64,000 bases of DNA from Nematopogon swammerdamellus. Taxonomy: Eukaryota > Arthropoda > Insecta > Lepidoptera > Adelidae. The stretch is taken from positions 2,604,001 through 2,668,000 of the forward strand of contig OX336359.1 in NCBI GenBank assembly GCA_946902875.1. The letters run 5' to 3'. Under the pieces are notes generated by a model. It saw only the letters and a program-made list of their open reading frames with translations. It was not told the DNA's origin and made no database searches. The position numbers and the translations under genes are program-made. Each line of letters starts with the position of its first letter. Position 1 is the first letter of the stretch. Below are positions 37,636 to 47,090 of this stretch, in pieces.

Positions 37636-38110
37636 AATGTTGAGGCTGCGCATGTCGCTTTTGCATGAATTCCTACCTATTCAAAATAAATGTTTTAGTG
37701 CATTTAAAAAAAAAATCGAAAATTTTATCTTGTATATGAAAAATATATTTTTTTCTCCGAAACTACGCATTTCCGGCAATAAATTCTTTCACTAATATTC
37801 TTCTAATATCCTAAACTACAGGACAGAACTACCAGCAATGTTCGATCTAACCCCCGCTATTCAAATACTCACCCGAACTGCCTATTGGTATTTTAGAATA
37901 ACAAAATGGAAGAAAATTCATACAGGTTTCAACGTAATGTTCAAAGTTGTATGAAATAAAATAAATAAATAACCTCGTCGAAGTGGTCGTCAACATCTGG
38001 TGGTTCGCTCTTCACTGCAGTATCCATGTCCAGCGAGCGGACATCATCAGGAACATCGGCGGGCTCTTTCATGACCAAGTTTCCATCCGCTATTTCTTCG
38101 TATGATAGTC
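26318..38110 (-). CDS. C2H2 zinc-finger gene, copy 1 (partial, at least three exons)
   Basis: Exons on the minus strand are 38110-37974, 36214-36105 and 27557-26318. They join in compatible phases (0, then CG+A). The first two encode acidic linkers with SUMO-type motifs ([24 protein letters not shown]). The last begins [11 protein letters not shown] and carries about 14 C2H2 units ([20 protein letters not shown] type). Several units have lost a ligand: finger 1 ends TY, finger 2 has CDIF, finger 3 begins KFDIC. The frame ends early at 26318 because one base is missing relative to copy 2; the lost frame would have given one more finger. Upstream exons are not in the window. The protein is probably a nuclear DNA-binding regulator, but decay marks suggest it may be failing. 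The intron before the finger exon is 8.5 kb of transposons. Confidence 0.65.
27680..27950 (+). mobile_element. LINE reverse-transcriptase fragment (palm), cut by copia
   Basis: Reads [34 protein letters not shown] and VVFGVPQGSVLGPLLF, the RT motifs A-B ([17 protein letters not shown]). It stops exactly where the copia LTR begins at 27951. The same fragment, in the same place relative to the finger exon, is at 56150-56310. Confidence 0.9.
27951..29440 (+). mobile_element. Ty1/copia retrotransposon, 5' part, degenerate
   Basis: A 5' LTR of about 197 bp runs from TGTTGAGATA (27951) to ..CCCCA (28147). It is followed by a primer-binding site GGTTATGAGCCCAG (28151-28164), one mismatch from the initiator tRNA-Met segment that copia elements use. 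One gag-pol frame starts at 28181. It has a zinc knuckle (CFKCGVVGHIARNC), a protease-like WLLDSAASEHM and, after a frameshift near 29280, a GAG-pre-integrase-like YEWH..RFAHQNLCHVKKYL. In-frame stops at 28226, 28550 and 28898 and the frameshift kill it. Integrase core, RT and the 3' LTR are absent. It is inserted in a LINE RT. Confidence 0.88.
29441..30049. other. Spacer with a short minisatellite
   Basis: 29731-29835 holds about two and a half copies of a 39 bp unit (ttttatatgatagtgctatg..gtgccgcc). The rest shows no recognisable frame or repeat. Confidence 0.6.
30751..31054 (+). mobile_element. SINE-B copy with long A-tail
   Basis: Starts inside the head module (gaatagccccagtgcatctc ... 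cgactaaggg), passes directly to 'atgactcccttc' and the common body, and ends in a run of 18 A. Nested in the DNA transposon 30222-32544. Confidence 0.9.
31497..31998 (-). mobile_element. 'gggttccgta' dispersed repeat with expanded microsatellite
   Basis: Inverted relative to 18612-18980: 'ggccaagtgcgagtcg' start, 'tatcggccataata' and 'tattacggttcaagagata' blocks, and 'gggtcccgtaccgg..gaaccc' end. Confidence 0.85.
31797..31952 (+). repeat. (GGAC)n and (CAGA)n microsatellite
   Basis: About 20 GGAC units, then (GGGC)3-4, then (CAGA)n. It lies in the repeat above at the spot where the copy at 18612 has only a few CTGT units, so it expanded here. The Arg-Thr-Asp-Gly repeat frame over it is an artefact. 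Confidence 0.95.
34176..34492. other. Spacer between LINE and BEL fragments
   Basis: No gene or repeat unit was recognised. It may include 5' DNA of the BEL element that follows. Confidence 0.35.
34561..35046 (+). mobile_element. BEL/Pao retrotransposon gag fragment with 115 bp tandem duplication
   Basis: The frame 34561-34905 reads MRQEFMSTLDEML, FEDLYAEIQFKYDQII and PKLPRLELCSFHGDIHNWPI, then FFETFRTVIHEN. The 'LPRLxLxxFxGDxxxWPxFFexFrxxIHEN' signature is that of BEL/Pao gag (DUF1759-type). It breaks off right after this motif. 34818-34932 is repeated at 34933-35046 with almost no change. No protease, RT or LTR is present. Confidence 0.8.
35079..35250 (+). mobile_element. tRNA-headed SINE (type S), 5' part
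   Basis: Starts with a tRNA-like head (A box TGTCCGAATGG, B box GGTTCAAATCC) followed by the 'ttttttctgatg..tttacgtgcattcc' block. It ends near 35250, without the 3' part seen in the full copy at 60574-60987. Confidence 0.8.
35255..35697. repeat. Tandem segmental duplication, linker-exon block, copy 1, left part
   Basis: 'tctcgttcacatcataggtc' onward matches 60263-60575 and 60997-61114 almost base for base, including a C/G-rich stretch (cgccgcccccgcacccgc). The copy at 60 kb has a type-S SINE in the middle that is absent here. Confidence 0.92.
35698..36085 (+). mobile_element. SINE-A, full length, unique to duplication copy 1
   Basis: Complete head, body and A-tail. It is inserted 20 bp from the donor of the short exon 36105-36214. 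The corresponding site at 61114-61121 is empty (tttcaagtgcac). Confidence 0.92.
36105..36214 (-). CDS. Zinc-finger gene copy 1, short linker exon
   Basis: Minus-strand acceptor 'ggatgtgcag|GAT'. It encodes 36 residues ([19 protein letters not shown], then SDLQYMPCKPEPAGDAS) and ends CG|GTGGGT. The ending phase fits the finger exon. GC-rich, unlike its surroundings. The acceptor lacks a strong pyrimidine tract, so the 5' border is less sure. The paralogue at 61135-61250 is two codons longer and has a better donor (GTGAGT). Confidence 0.6.
36480..36850 (+). mobile_element. I/R1-group LINE, C-terminal fragment with (CAA)n end
   Basis: Reads EAIPKLDLRLRKRLLKF, HLRMAVGLLTGHPLNKHLFI and GVMCGSDREECSTS, like the post-RNase H tail of R1/I-type LINEs (VGLLTGH motif). 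It is followed by 'gaggctgggcagcaaacaac' and (CAA)5. The segment is absent from duplication copy 2. Confidence 0.6.
36859..37862. mobile_element. DNA element with about 110 bp inverted ends, SINE nested inside
   Basis: Left end GGGGGTTAGATCGAATATTG..; the right end reads the same inwards from 37862 (AACCCCCGCTATTC on the plus strand). 'ggaaatgcgtagtttc' pairs with 'gaaactacgcatttcc'. Only the right part is preserved in duplication copy 2 (62030-62150). A related end is at 24111-24190. Confidence 0.7.
37141..37632 (+). mobile_element. Composite SINE: head B followed by complete SINE-A
   Basis: Head module B (accgtgtggggtcggtactt ... cgactaagggataag) runs directly, through 'aaaattc', into a complete tRNA/5S head, body and a 30-base A-tail, in the same orientation. 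It shows that the two heads can be stacked in series. Confidence 0.9.
37974..38110 (-). CDS. Zinc-finger gene copy 1, acidic SUMO-motif exon
   Basis: Minus-strand acceptor 'aattattgctgcag|GA'. Forty-five residues ([35 protein letters not shown]) end GAG|GTTATT, phase 0. Two hydrophobic-Lys-x-Glu motifs (VMKEP, VKSEP) fit SUMO-attachment consensus. The paralogue 62256-62392 is the same length with a few substitutions, mostly in-frame, which supports coding. Confidence 0.7.
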
Positions 38111-38214
38111 CTGCAGCAATAATTTTTCCACACTACTCTACACTGCTCGTGCAGGAACAATCAGGAACATTATTTATTTATTACAGAAAGGCAAATTACG
38201 TCTTAGATGATAAT

Positions 38215-38578
38215 TACCAAATATTTATATAAACCATTAATTGATTGATTGGTCTCATCCGAATGACCTATTCAAAGAATTTATTACTTATTATTATTAT
38301 TATATTTTGGATATTGGCCTCTGGATCTTTGCCAATTCCGCCAGTGTCGAGTCATGGAGAAACATGTTGGAGTAGTCAATAGTGCCAGATGAGTTTGTCT
38401 ACAGGCGTGGGACCTGTGGACACAAAGAGACAACAACACATATGTTGTTTTGTTGTTTGCTGCCCAGCCTCTTGGGAAGACGGGTGGGCCATTCTCCGCA
38501 CTGAGACCTCAAAACGGTCCGTTGTACGTTGTAAAAAAAACAACACATATATGGACAGTATAAACAGAGAGATGTATA
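38215..38578. other. Spacer outside the duplication, with a minus-strand LINE end
   Basis: The duplication ends near 38215. 38440-38545 matches, inverted, the (CAA)n-terminated LINE end of 36700-36795 (gctgcccagcctcttggg, ggcccat). The rest was not recognised. Confidence 0.55.
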
Positions 38579-40382
38579 CAGGGTGTCCCAAAAACCGACG
38601 ATAATCCTTTGACAGGAGATAGGGCTGCTAATTACCTCTCAGAATATCTCATTTTAGGTTAAGTAAAAATGGCTTAGTTTTTGAGATATTGTAATATTTG
38701 TAAAAATCCAAAATTTTCTCCCTCAGCTCATTTTTTTAAATGCCACAAGTACAAATGTAAGATTTTCTTAAATTTAGTTTTTGTCAAATATTCCTGAAAA
38801 GTAAGGCTTTCACACGGTATAATTTATTTTTTCATGTTTAATCCTGTTTAGCTGAAAAACGACTTAAGAGCCACATCTTAAAATTTTTTCAGCTACATCC
38901 CTTGAGTTTGGCCGTCCACCTATGCTATGTAAACAGTTTGTGTTTTCCGTCCAGTTGAGTGTAGCCGGCACGACCGAATGGAAGCACTCACGTGGCACCA
39001 AGTTCACCCGGTGTTATGGGCTGACATCACGGATATTGTAGGTGATGTAGCCAACCATGTCAGTTTACATTAAAAAAAAATAACCTGAGCTACTGCTGTA
39101 ATTCTTTCTTTGCGCTCTATCAAGTTTTCCACCGGATTCCCGTAATATTTTTTTTTTAAATAGCCCCAATAATAAAAATGTAACTAACGGATTTAAATCC
39201 GGTGATCTAGACGTCCGGTCTATCTATGGGGATGCAATGGCTAGGAGGCCACAAGACGTCCGTTGAATTGTAGAGACTTTAAACGGGCGAATTATCTTGA
39301 GTTTCTGCAACAGGAGCTTCAGAGCCTTTTAGAAGATGTACCATTGGACATACGGAGGTGGTTGCAAAATGATGGCTGCCCAGCCCATTACGCTAGAGAG
39401 ATGCGTAATTTTTTAGACCAAGCTTATCCCCACAGATGGATCGGACGTCTGGGTCACCGGATTTAAATCCGTTAGATTTTTATTAAGTATTGGGGTTATT
39501 TAAAAGAAAAAGTTTACGGGAAACCGGTGGAAAACTTGATAGAGCTCAAAGAAAGAATTACGGCAGTAGCTCACGTTTTTTTTTATGTAAACAACATCCG
39601 TGATGTCAGCCCATAACACCGGGTGAACTTGGTGTCACGTCAGTGCTTCCCTTCGGTCGTGCCGGCTATAGTCAACTGGACGGAAAACACAAACTATTTA
39701 CATAGCATAGGTGGTCGTATCTGCACTTGCATCGAGTACTTGCTTGACGCATCAACCGGGCATTTGTGAGAAGATGTCGAGCTAGCATTTGTGCAGGCTG
39801 TAAACAATTTGAACATCTACTTTAACAGGTTAATAAAGACCAATGTACTTCAAGTGTTTATTTTATTCCATTTCGTAGTTGGTAGAACAGTTATCAAATT
39901 CCGAGGTCCTTTTGCAGTTAAATAACAATATCTCATAAATTATTGGGCAAATCGGTGAGTGATGTACCATTTTAAAAACTACATTAGATGGGCATATTTT
40001 TGTTGCATAATGCCACTTTAGTGTAGTTATTTTTTTTTCACCGCGAAAGGCCAAACTCAAGGGATGTAGCTGAAAAAGTTTTAACATGTGGCTCTTAAGT
40101 CGTTTTTCAGCTAAACAGGATTAAACATGAAAAAATAAATTATACCGCGTGAAAGCCTTACTTTTCAGGAATATTTGAAAAAAACTAGATTTAAGAAAAT
40201 CTTACATTTGTACTTGTGGCATTTAAAAAAATGAGCTGAGGGAGAAAATTTTGGATTTTTACAAAAATGACAATATCTCAAAAACTAAGCCGTTTTTACT
40301 AAACCTAAAATTAGATATTCTGAGAGTAATTAGCAGCCCTATCTCCTGTCAAAGGATTATCGTCGGTTTCTGGGACACCCTG
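38579..40382. mobile_element. Inverted-duplicated mariner element (large palindrome)
   Basis: The outer ends CAGGGTGTCCCAAAAACCGA (left) and its inverse (right) carry about 340 bp of matching inverted repeat. The symmetry continues inward through SINE pieces in opposite orientation (38925-39075 plus, 39583-39716 minus) and the 3' half of the transposase gene (39081-39230 against 39445-39575). The right arm has an extra 320 bp (39720-40040). So two mariner 3' halves lie head to head, each with the same old SINE insertion. Confidence 0.85.
39263..39570 (+). pseudogene. mariner-like transposase C-terminal fragment
   Basis: Reads ANYLEFLQQELQSLLEDVP, WLQNDGCPAHYAREMRNFL and AYPHRWIGRLGH, and after a frameshift WGYLKEKVYGKPVENLIEL. 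The NDGxPAH motif carries the second catalytic Asp. The third acidic residue region (SPDLxPLDF) has been lost at the frameshift near 39465. Confidence 0.8.
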
Positions 40383-40385
40383 TTA

Positions 40386-40824
40386 TAGGGTGACTGGTAA
40401 TTCGATCTATTACTTGAAAGGGGTTATACTAGAGGTTATTTGGAACAAATTAAGTCCTATCAACTGGGGGTCGGAAATGAGCGGTTTCCGAGACATCGGG
40501 GTTTTAAATTTTTTTTAAATGTATGACTTGTAATCGAAAAAAAAGTTTTAAAAAATATATCCTTATTTTGGGGCACTCCATTGATATTTTTCTGAATGCT
40601 GGTAAGCTACCAATCATTTTAAAAAAAATATCGGCCCAACATTCTCAAAATATCAGAAATAAAAGGTCTTAAATGAATTTTTATTTTTGTTTTTATGTAA
40701 ATTTTTAATAAAAAAATTTTTTTTTCATTAAAAAAAAAAACCAGTTGATGGGGGTTAAATGTTGTTCCAAATAACCTCTAGTATAACCCCTTTCAAGGAA
40801 TAGATCGAATTACCAGTCACCCTG
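40386..40824. mobile_element. MITE with about 62 bp inverted ends
   Basis: GGGTGACTGGTAATTCGATC at the left and its inverse at the right (ending ..CACCCTG, 40824), matching through 'ggggttatactagaggttat'. TA lies outside the right end. The element is next to, not inside, the mariner palindrome. The centre is A/T-rich. Confidence 0.88.
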
Positions 40825-41084
40825 TATATAGATATATACACAAAACACATTGATATCACATGGGAGAGCCAAGTGAGGGAATTTAAACTATTATCTTATT
40901 ATATTACAGAAAGTTACATACAGTCAGAGTTTAATGTTTTTTGTTTTTATAAAGTGTGCAAGCAAGGATACAGTGAGTGGGGATGGGAGAGTAAGTAAAT
41001 AATTTATGTTGACTGGGAGGGGGGTTTGGTTTCTGGGAGCATAGAATATAGTGATGGGAAATTAGGACACGAAAAGAAAATGTG
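40825..41084. other. Unassigned spacer
   Basis: No recognisable frame or repeat, apart from short TATA runs next to the MITE. Confidence 0.4.
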
Positions 41085-42323
41085 GTTCAGATCTCCATCT
41101 GCAAGACCATAAATAGCCCTTACGAACACAATTTCGAAAATATTCTTCTCCATTATACAGGCCAGACTACTCAAACACATGTGTACAACGAATACTTACC
41201 GAAGCCAGAAAGGATTTCTCCCAAGAGTTGCAGGGTGCCTCGAACATAATTCTTTGCTGACTGAATGTCTTAGAGATGCAAGGAAGAATGAGAGACAATT
41301 AACTGCCACATGGCTAGACTTTGAAAACGCCTTCGGTTCGGTGCGCCATGAGTTACTATTAAAGGCGCTAGAGTGGTATAATGTGCCACCTCTGATCTGT
41401 AATATAATAGCCTCCTACTACAAAAAACTTTCCTTTGAAATACAAGTAAAAGGCGAAAAGGAGAAGACACCGGAAATTCGTTACGGCATAGGACTTTTCC
41501 AGGGTTGCTGCCTCTCTCCTGTCACATTTAACATTGTTATCAACATTCTAATTGATACGCTTGTCGTAAAAGAAAACAAATGGGGATACAGGTTCAAATA
41601 TGGAGACACATATATGGCGGCCATCCTGGCATTTGCGGATGATATTACGCTGTTAACCCGCAATCCAAATCAAAATCAGGCGCTTCTTAAGGTGGTAGAT
41701 GACTATTGTGAATGGACCAAAGGGATGAAGATAAAACCAGCGAAGTGCTACTGTTTGAGCTTAACCAGAAAAGGTTCAAAGTTTACCTCGAGCAATCCAG
41801 GTCTAACAGTAGCCGGAAAACCAATCGCAACCGTGGCTGATGAAGCCCCTTTTAAATTCTTGGGCAAAAGGATCACCAGCAGAGGAAAGGAGCATCCTAC
41901 TGATGATATTGTCCAACTTTTCGAAGAGAGCCTCCGCCAAACTGACAATCTTCCCCCTGGGTACACAAAAGGCATGGATTTACGATAACTACCTGACATC
42001 AATACTTTCATGGCCATTTCTCGTCTACGACTTCACAAAGCAAAACCTGACTAAATTAGACTCTTATGTGACCAGATTCCTGAAGTCATGGTTTGGACTG
42101 GCTCACCCGGCTGACTCACAATAACTTTGGACTGAACATTAAGAAACCGTCGATATTTTATCAAAAGGCGAGAATAGCCAAACGATGTATACTCAAAGAC
42201 TCCAATGATAGCGCTATTCAAGCCTTACCCAACACATCGCTATCAGATGAACTGGAATTGAGACTCGACTTCTACAAATCATTCCAAGTTGGTATCATCG
42301 TACCTTTTTTGGTTGGTACCTTC
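41085..42323 (+). mobile_element. R2/NeSL-like (endonuclease-C-terminal type) LINE, RT part, degenerate
   Basis: RT motifs in order: ALTNTISKIF (41115), QKGFLPRVAGCLEHN, TATWLDFENAFGSVRHELL, GIGLFQGCCLSPVTFNIVI, AILAFADDITLLTRN and MKIKPAKCYCLSL, with FKFLGKRITS near 41850. The GFLP..GC.EH and FADD blocks fit R2/NeSL-type elements. There is a stop near 41111, a frameshift near 41945 (coding continues as YDNYLTSILSWPFLVYDF) and another near 42100. The piece ends at about 42320, where it jumps to a downstream segment. Confidence 0.8.
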
Positions 42324-42505
42324 TTCAATATTGGGAGCAGCAAAGGAATGGGAATTGTTGATGGACACACATGAGAAGCATTACCAAATGCCTTCGGAAA
42401 TCTGTACCACAGCATTAAGACCGGATATACTCATATTCTCAAAAGCGACAAAGCATGTAGTACTTGTTGAACTTACAGTTCCATGGGAAAGTAACATACC
42501 GAAAG
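42324..42505 (+). mobile_element. R2/NeSL-like LINE, endonuclease-like segment (duplicate)
   Basis: About 182 bp, apparently identical to 44334-44515 (reads ILGAAKEWELLMDTHE, RPDILIFSKATKHVVLVEL, VPWESNIPK). It is joined directly to the RT part, so the region between, which carries the CCHC knuckle, is missing. Confidence 0.9.
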
Positions 42506-43149
42506 TAACATACCAATAGATCTGGACTGGGCATAGAAACAGCAAAGTCTGATAAAGAAATACTGAAAGGTTTTGCTCAGGAGGACATGGACCAGGCTTC
42601 AAACTTCACGCCTTAAACCTAGAAATGCAGAATGATTGGCTAACAGTGGGCGACTTCTGCATCCCTCCTGCATTGAAGTGGAAATCCATAATATACAACT
42701 TCAAACTCAAACTCAATTCAAATTTCATTTATTAATTTTCACACTTTTACACAACAACAGATTGTCCCTATTTCATACATAACAGACTTTGCAATAATTG
42801 TTCTGTGTTGTGTGCAAACACCATCTCCCAAACTGGCCTAACCGGCTGTATCATGAGAGACGGTGGGTGCATACAATACCCATATTACAGTGTTATATAT
42901 ATAACACTTTGTGTAACACCACATGTAACACCTTAAAACGTGAGAGAATTATTAAATATTAGAGAAATTTTGCGGGTATCTAAAAAAAATAAATATAAAA
43001 CAGAAAAACCAAAATAGTTTACCACCTAATAAGGAGTGTAAATGTGCTTGATTGAGTTCTGAGTGCGATTGTGTCTCTGTGAGTGTGTGTGTGTGTGTGT
43101 GAAATTTAGTTAAATTGACTGCAGTCAAAGAATGTACATATAACTCGCA
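42506..43149. other. Unassigned spacer with a probable minus-strand LINE tail
   Basis: 42700-42760 (aaactcaaactcaattcaaa..) looks like the inverted 3' tail of a LINE. A (GT)n run is at 43086-43103. No gene was seen. Confidence 0.4.
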
Positions 43150-43627
43150 GATAGGCAGGCACGACTCTCCTAAGTTTTAAAAAGAACTGCACAGCCATAA
43201 CACGAGACAGAAAAATACACTAATAAATACAAAACCTAGAACTACACAATATCGCAAAAGTATATATTACATGGCAGTTAAAATTTATAATAATGTTCCA
43301 AAGGAAATAAAAGAAATCACTGAACTCAAACTATTTAAAAATGCTCTATTTAAATGGTTATTAGACAAATGTTTTTATAAAGTGAACGAGTTTGTGCAAA
43401 TTTTCGAATAGGTTATATTGTTTTATTTTTAGTTATTTTTTATTTTTATGGATACATTGTAAAAGTTATATTTGTAAAGCCAGCCTTGCATGGCTCTATG
43501 CATGTGAAGGCTGTATTGTACGCCCATTCAGGCATTTTGCATACTCAAAAAACCCGTAATGGAAGAAACTGTAAAAAAGCTGCAAAAAAAGCAATAAAGA
43601 TTTTTGATTTTGATTTTGATTTTGAAT
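43150..43627 (+). mobile_element. LINE 3' end with (GATTTT)n tail
   Basis: Reads YYMAVKIYNNVPKEIKEITE, then LFKNALFKWLLDKCFY, a stop at 43411 and a UTR ending in 'gattttgattttgattttga'. The 'YNxxPxxIK..FKxxLxxWL' end is that of CR1/RTE-group RT proteins. Only the last 50 codons remain. Confidence 0.7.
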
Positions 43628-43709
43628 AAAACTTTGACCCTTTAATAATTTGGTTAAGAAGTGACACGTTGGGTAAGTTTATTAGTTAATAATTTAATTT
43701 CATATCGTC

Positions 43710-43985
43710 CTACCGCATTATCGTAAGCATGCTTTCTACTTCTTCGTATTCCATCGCAAGTAGTAGTGACTTTATAACTTTCTTGCATGTGGGTAAACTT
43801 AATTTTCTTATGTTTCTAATCCTATCTACTTTATTGTAGAGGAACGGGCCGAGGAACCATCTATACCGTTGCGCCATTCCCGTTCGGACACAAGGCACTG
43901 CTAATAGATGTGCAAACCGGGTAAGATGTGCACCTCTCCCCGGCGGCGCATCAAATTTATCCATTCTATGACTCCTAATTATAAT
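43710..43985 (-). mobile_element. CR1/Jockey-type LINE C-terminal fragment
   Basis: Minus strand: AHLLAVPCVRTGMAQRYRWF, then LGPFLYNKVDRIRNIRKLSL and a stop. Same family as 22684-23291 (WFLGPYIYNRVDRVLG). Strongly truncated. Confidence 0.82.
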
Positions 43986-44004
43986 TTTTTCAATGAAAAC
44001 TAGT

Positions 44005-44958
44005 CCCCTGAGCTGCTTAAGTTCTACTTAAATGCATTCCAACTTACTCTCCCAGACCCGATTAACCTAGTTAGATGGGGGAAATCTACAAATAGACTAT
44101 GCCCGTCATGTAAGGAGTTCGTAGGCACGGCAAAACATTTGTTATGCGGATGCAAAATACTACTTGAGCGAGGCCAGTATTCCTACCGTCATGATAAAGT
44201 CCTCCAAATCATCAGAGAGGCCATCAACCTGTCAATTGCACGGACCAGGAAAGGGCAAACCAGTAACGGCTTCCAGAAAGTCAACTTTGTGAAACCTGGA
44301 GCCAATAAGCTGCCCAAAGATAGGACTAAACCTTCTTCAATATTGGGAGCAGCAAAGGAATGGGAATTGTTGATGGACACACATGAGAAGCATTACCAAA
44401 TGCCTTCGGAAATCTGTACCACAGCATTAAGACCGGATATACTCATATTCTCAAAAGCGACAAAGCATGTAGTACTTGTTGAACTTACAGTTCCATGGGA
44501 AAGTAACATACCGAAGGACCACAACATCAAACTTAACAAGTACTGCAACTTAGTAGACCGGATTGTGAGAAACGGATTCAAGACTGATCTCTTCGCTGTG
44601 GAAGTCGGAGCAAGAGGACTACCAGCGAAGTCGCTCTACAGTCTCTTCAAGAATCTAGGGCTACCAAGATCGACGCTAAGCTCATATATGGAGAGAGCTT
44701 CGAAAACGTCACTGGAAGCATCCTACAGAATATGGATAGGTAGAGAGAGGGAGGTCGAGAGCGGGACTGGTGGTTTCCCCGCGTCCTAGTCAACGCAGAC
44801 TAGCTGACGAGGGCTTGATGCGAACCGAAACGTGAAGCATGCGCGGGAAATTTAGAGTGGCCACTCGCTAGTCCCGACCTCGATTAATACCCTCCTCTAC
44901 TGCCGATGGGCCCGGATATGTTCGGTGAAGCCATCGCAAGCTTAGATCCACACCTTCC
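44005..44958 (+). mobile_element. R2/NeSL-like LINE, C-terminal part with endonuclease-like domain and 3' UTR
   Basis: Reads LLKFYLNAFQLTLPDPINLV, then a CCHC knuckle (CPSCKEFVGTAKHLLCGC), then the endonuclease-like core RPDILIFSKATKHVVLVELT with VPWE. The RPD..VEL pattern fits a restriction-like PD-(D/E)xK nuclease, as in R2-group LINEs. The frame is open from 44139 to the stop at 44787. The 3' UTR reaches about 44955. Its last 220 bp is also at 16252-16467. A 182 bp internal segment is duplicated at 42324. Confidence 0.85.
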
Positions 44959-46604
44959 TTCTCTTTACGTCCAATGTGTGGCCTGATTTGTTTTAGGGTG
45001 GGGGTGAGGGTAACATCCATTTTGGGATCAGTGTTATTGTTGCGCCGTTGTGGGATATCTAGCGCGGCGGATTGGCGAGTTAGGTCTTTGCCGTTTTGGC
45101 GTGCGTTTTGGTATGTTCGGGTCTGCGTCTTCAGGTAGGTTCTGTATTTCGACAAATTGTACTGGGGACCAGTGGCGGTTCCCCAGGTGAAGCAAGTGAA
45201 GCACCGCCTCACCTAATTATCTTGAGGTAAAGAAAAAAAAACATTTCAAAATATCATGAAAGAAAATATAAAAAAGTCTATCCGATCCGAATCAGAACAT
45301 TAGCGCAGCGGCGCCGCGGTGCGGAGGCGTGGAGGCGAGGAGACGGCGGCGGGTGTGCCGCGCGGAGGTGGTGCGAGGGGGGTCTTTAGAGGCGCGCGCG
45401 ACGAAATACTCGGCTCAGCGCCAAATATGTGTTAGTGCATACAATACACATGCATGAGTCACCACTACACAGCACGCACACGCACACAGACGTGACGTGC
45501 GTGCGGCATGGCATATGGTGAGTCACCTCACCTCCGCTCCGTCCGGCGCGGCGCCGGACCGTTTCGACTGATATCGCTTCACCACGCCAATAGAGAACAG
45601 TTTGACCTTGAAGGCTTCGAATGTACGGAGTAACTGAGGCTCTGTTAAATGCCGCCGGACGAGACATCTATATCCAACTATTAGAACGCAGAGCGAGATG
45701 AGGCGATTCACGACGTCACATTCACGTTTTCTAGTGTTGCCAAGTCGGGTTGTTTTACCTCCGGAGTTGGGATGTTTTTTAACATTAATGGTAGTGAATT
45801 TTTTTGGTCAGACTCGGGATATTTGGTCTAGATATTATGTATTTTCATTAGTGAGTTACTTTTCGTTTTGTTAGAACACACAAGGCTGCAAGGTGGCAAA
45901 ATTATGTCCGAAACTTACTTGTAAAAGTAATATTTATATTAGTAATAGAAATATAAAAGCAATATAAAAAATTAATAAATATACCTAATAAACCTAACTG
46001 ATCGAAATAACCATTACTTACCAATAATAATGGTAGGAATTAACCACTGGTGGAATTAAGATAGATAGAATACAAAGTATGACAAAATACCGTGTAGATG
46101 AAAATGGTTCTATTGAATAGAAGTACTAGTCGAAAACGCCTACTAATTTTAATGGCTGGCTGGACTAGAAGTATTCTTAGAAGAGGCTAACGTTATTCAT
46201 TCGAATTCAGTACCTTTTTCATTTCATCAGGGAGGTCTAGCTCGCATAGCGTAAGCAACACTGAGCCCCAGCCGTCCGTCGCTCGGGAGGCGCGCGCCGC
46301 CGCCGCCGCCGCTTCTCCGCGCCGCGCGCGCTGACGGCCGGCCGAGCCGATCAGTCAGTTCAGTCCATTCGTCGAGAGAGGTTGACTTGACGCATTCGAA
46401 ACACGCGCGCTAGCGCGGGAGTCGATCTTAATATTGTTTTTACTTTCTCTAAACTAAAACTACGCTTAGGTACCTTACAACTATAGAGATTTTGATTAAG
46501 TATATAAACAAACAAATTTATATTTTCACGAAATTTAACGTTTAAAATGGAACCGGCGTTAGATATTAGGTACTTTACTTTATTGATAATAAAGTAAAAT
46601 AATA

Positions 46605-46860
46605 TCTACCTCTTACCTTACTAGGTAGTAGGGTTTATCCCGCCCGGATTGGTACCACCGCACTGAATGAAACGTCAGTCGAAACGGCTATGCAAATAGT
46701 TCGTGTTTTCCGTCCAGTTCAGTGTAGCCGACATGAAATGAAGGGAAACACTGACATGGCAAAAACTAACCACCTAAACACCGGGCGAAAACTAGGTTTT
46801 CGCCCGGTGTTATGGGCTGACATCACGGATGCTGTAGGTGATGTAGCCAATCGTTTACTT
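46605..46860 (+). mobile_element. SINE body with an internal hairpin rearrangement
   Basis: Body from 'cttaccttactaggtagtag' to 'gatgtagccaatcgttta'. Where other copies have 'ggcacctagttcacccggtg', this one has a 35 bp perfect hairpin (46777-46811: AACACCGGGCGAAAAC-TAG-GTTTTCGCCCGGTGTT). Confidence 0.88.
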
Positions 46861-46984
46861 GTAGGTAAAACAATTTCACATGTCGCGCTATCCATAAAAA
46901 AAGGGTTTATTGATAAGTTTCAATGAAGTTTTATTAGTCATTTCTATTTTATATTTATTTGTCTTGAAATGAAATGAAAATGAA

Positions 46985-47090
46985 AATATACTTCATTGCA
47001 CAAAAAGTTATAAAATGCGGACTTAAGGCCTAAGGGCATTATCTGCCAGTCATACCTGGGATTGTGAGTAAGGTAGATACACATTAATTA
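46985..47090 (-). mobile_element. LINE 3' tail
   Basis: 'gcggacttaaggcctaaggg' and 'ctgccagtcatacctgggat' are the inverted 3' tail of a LINE. The same tail is at 59155-59250. Confidence 0.7.
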
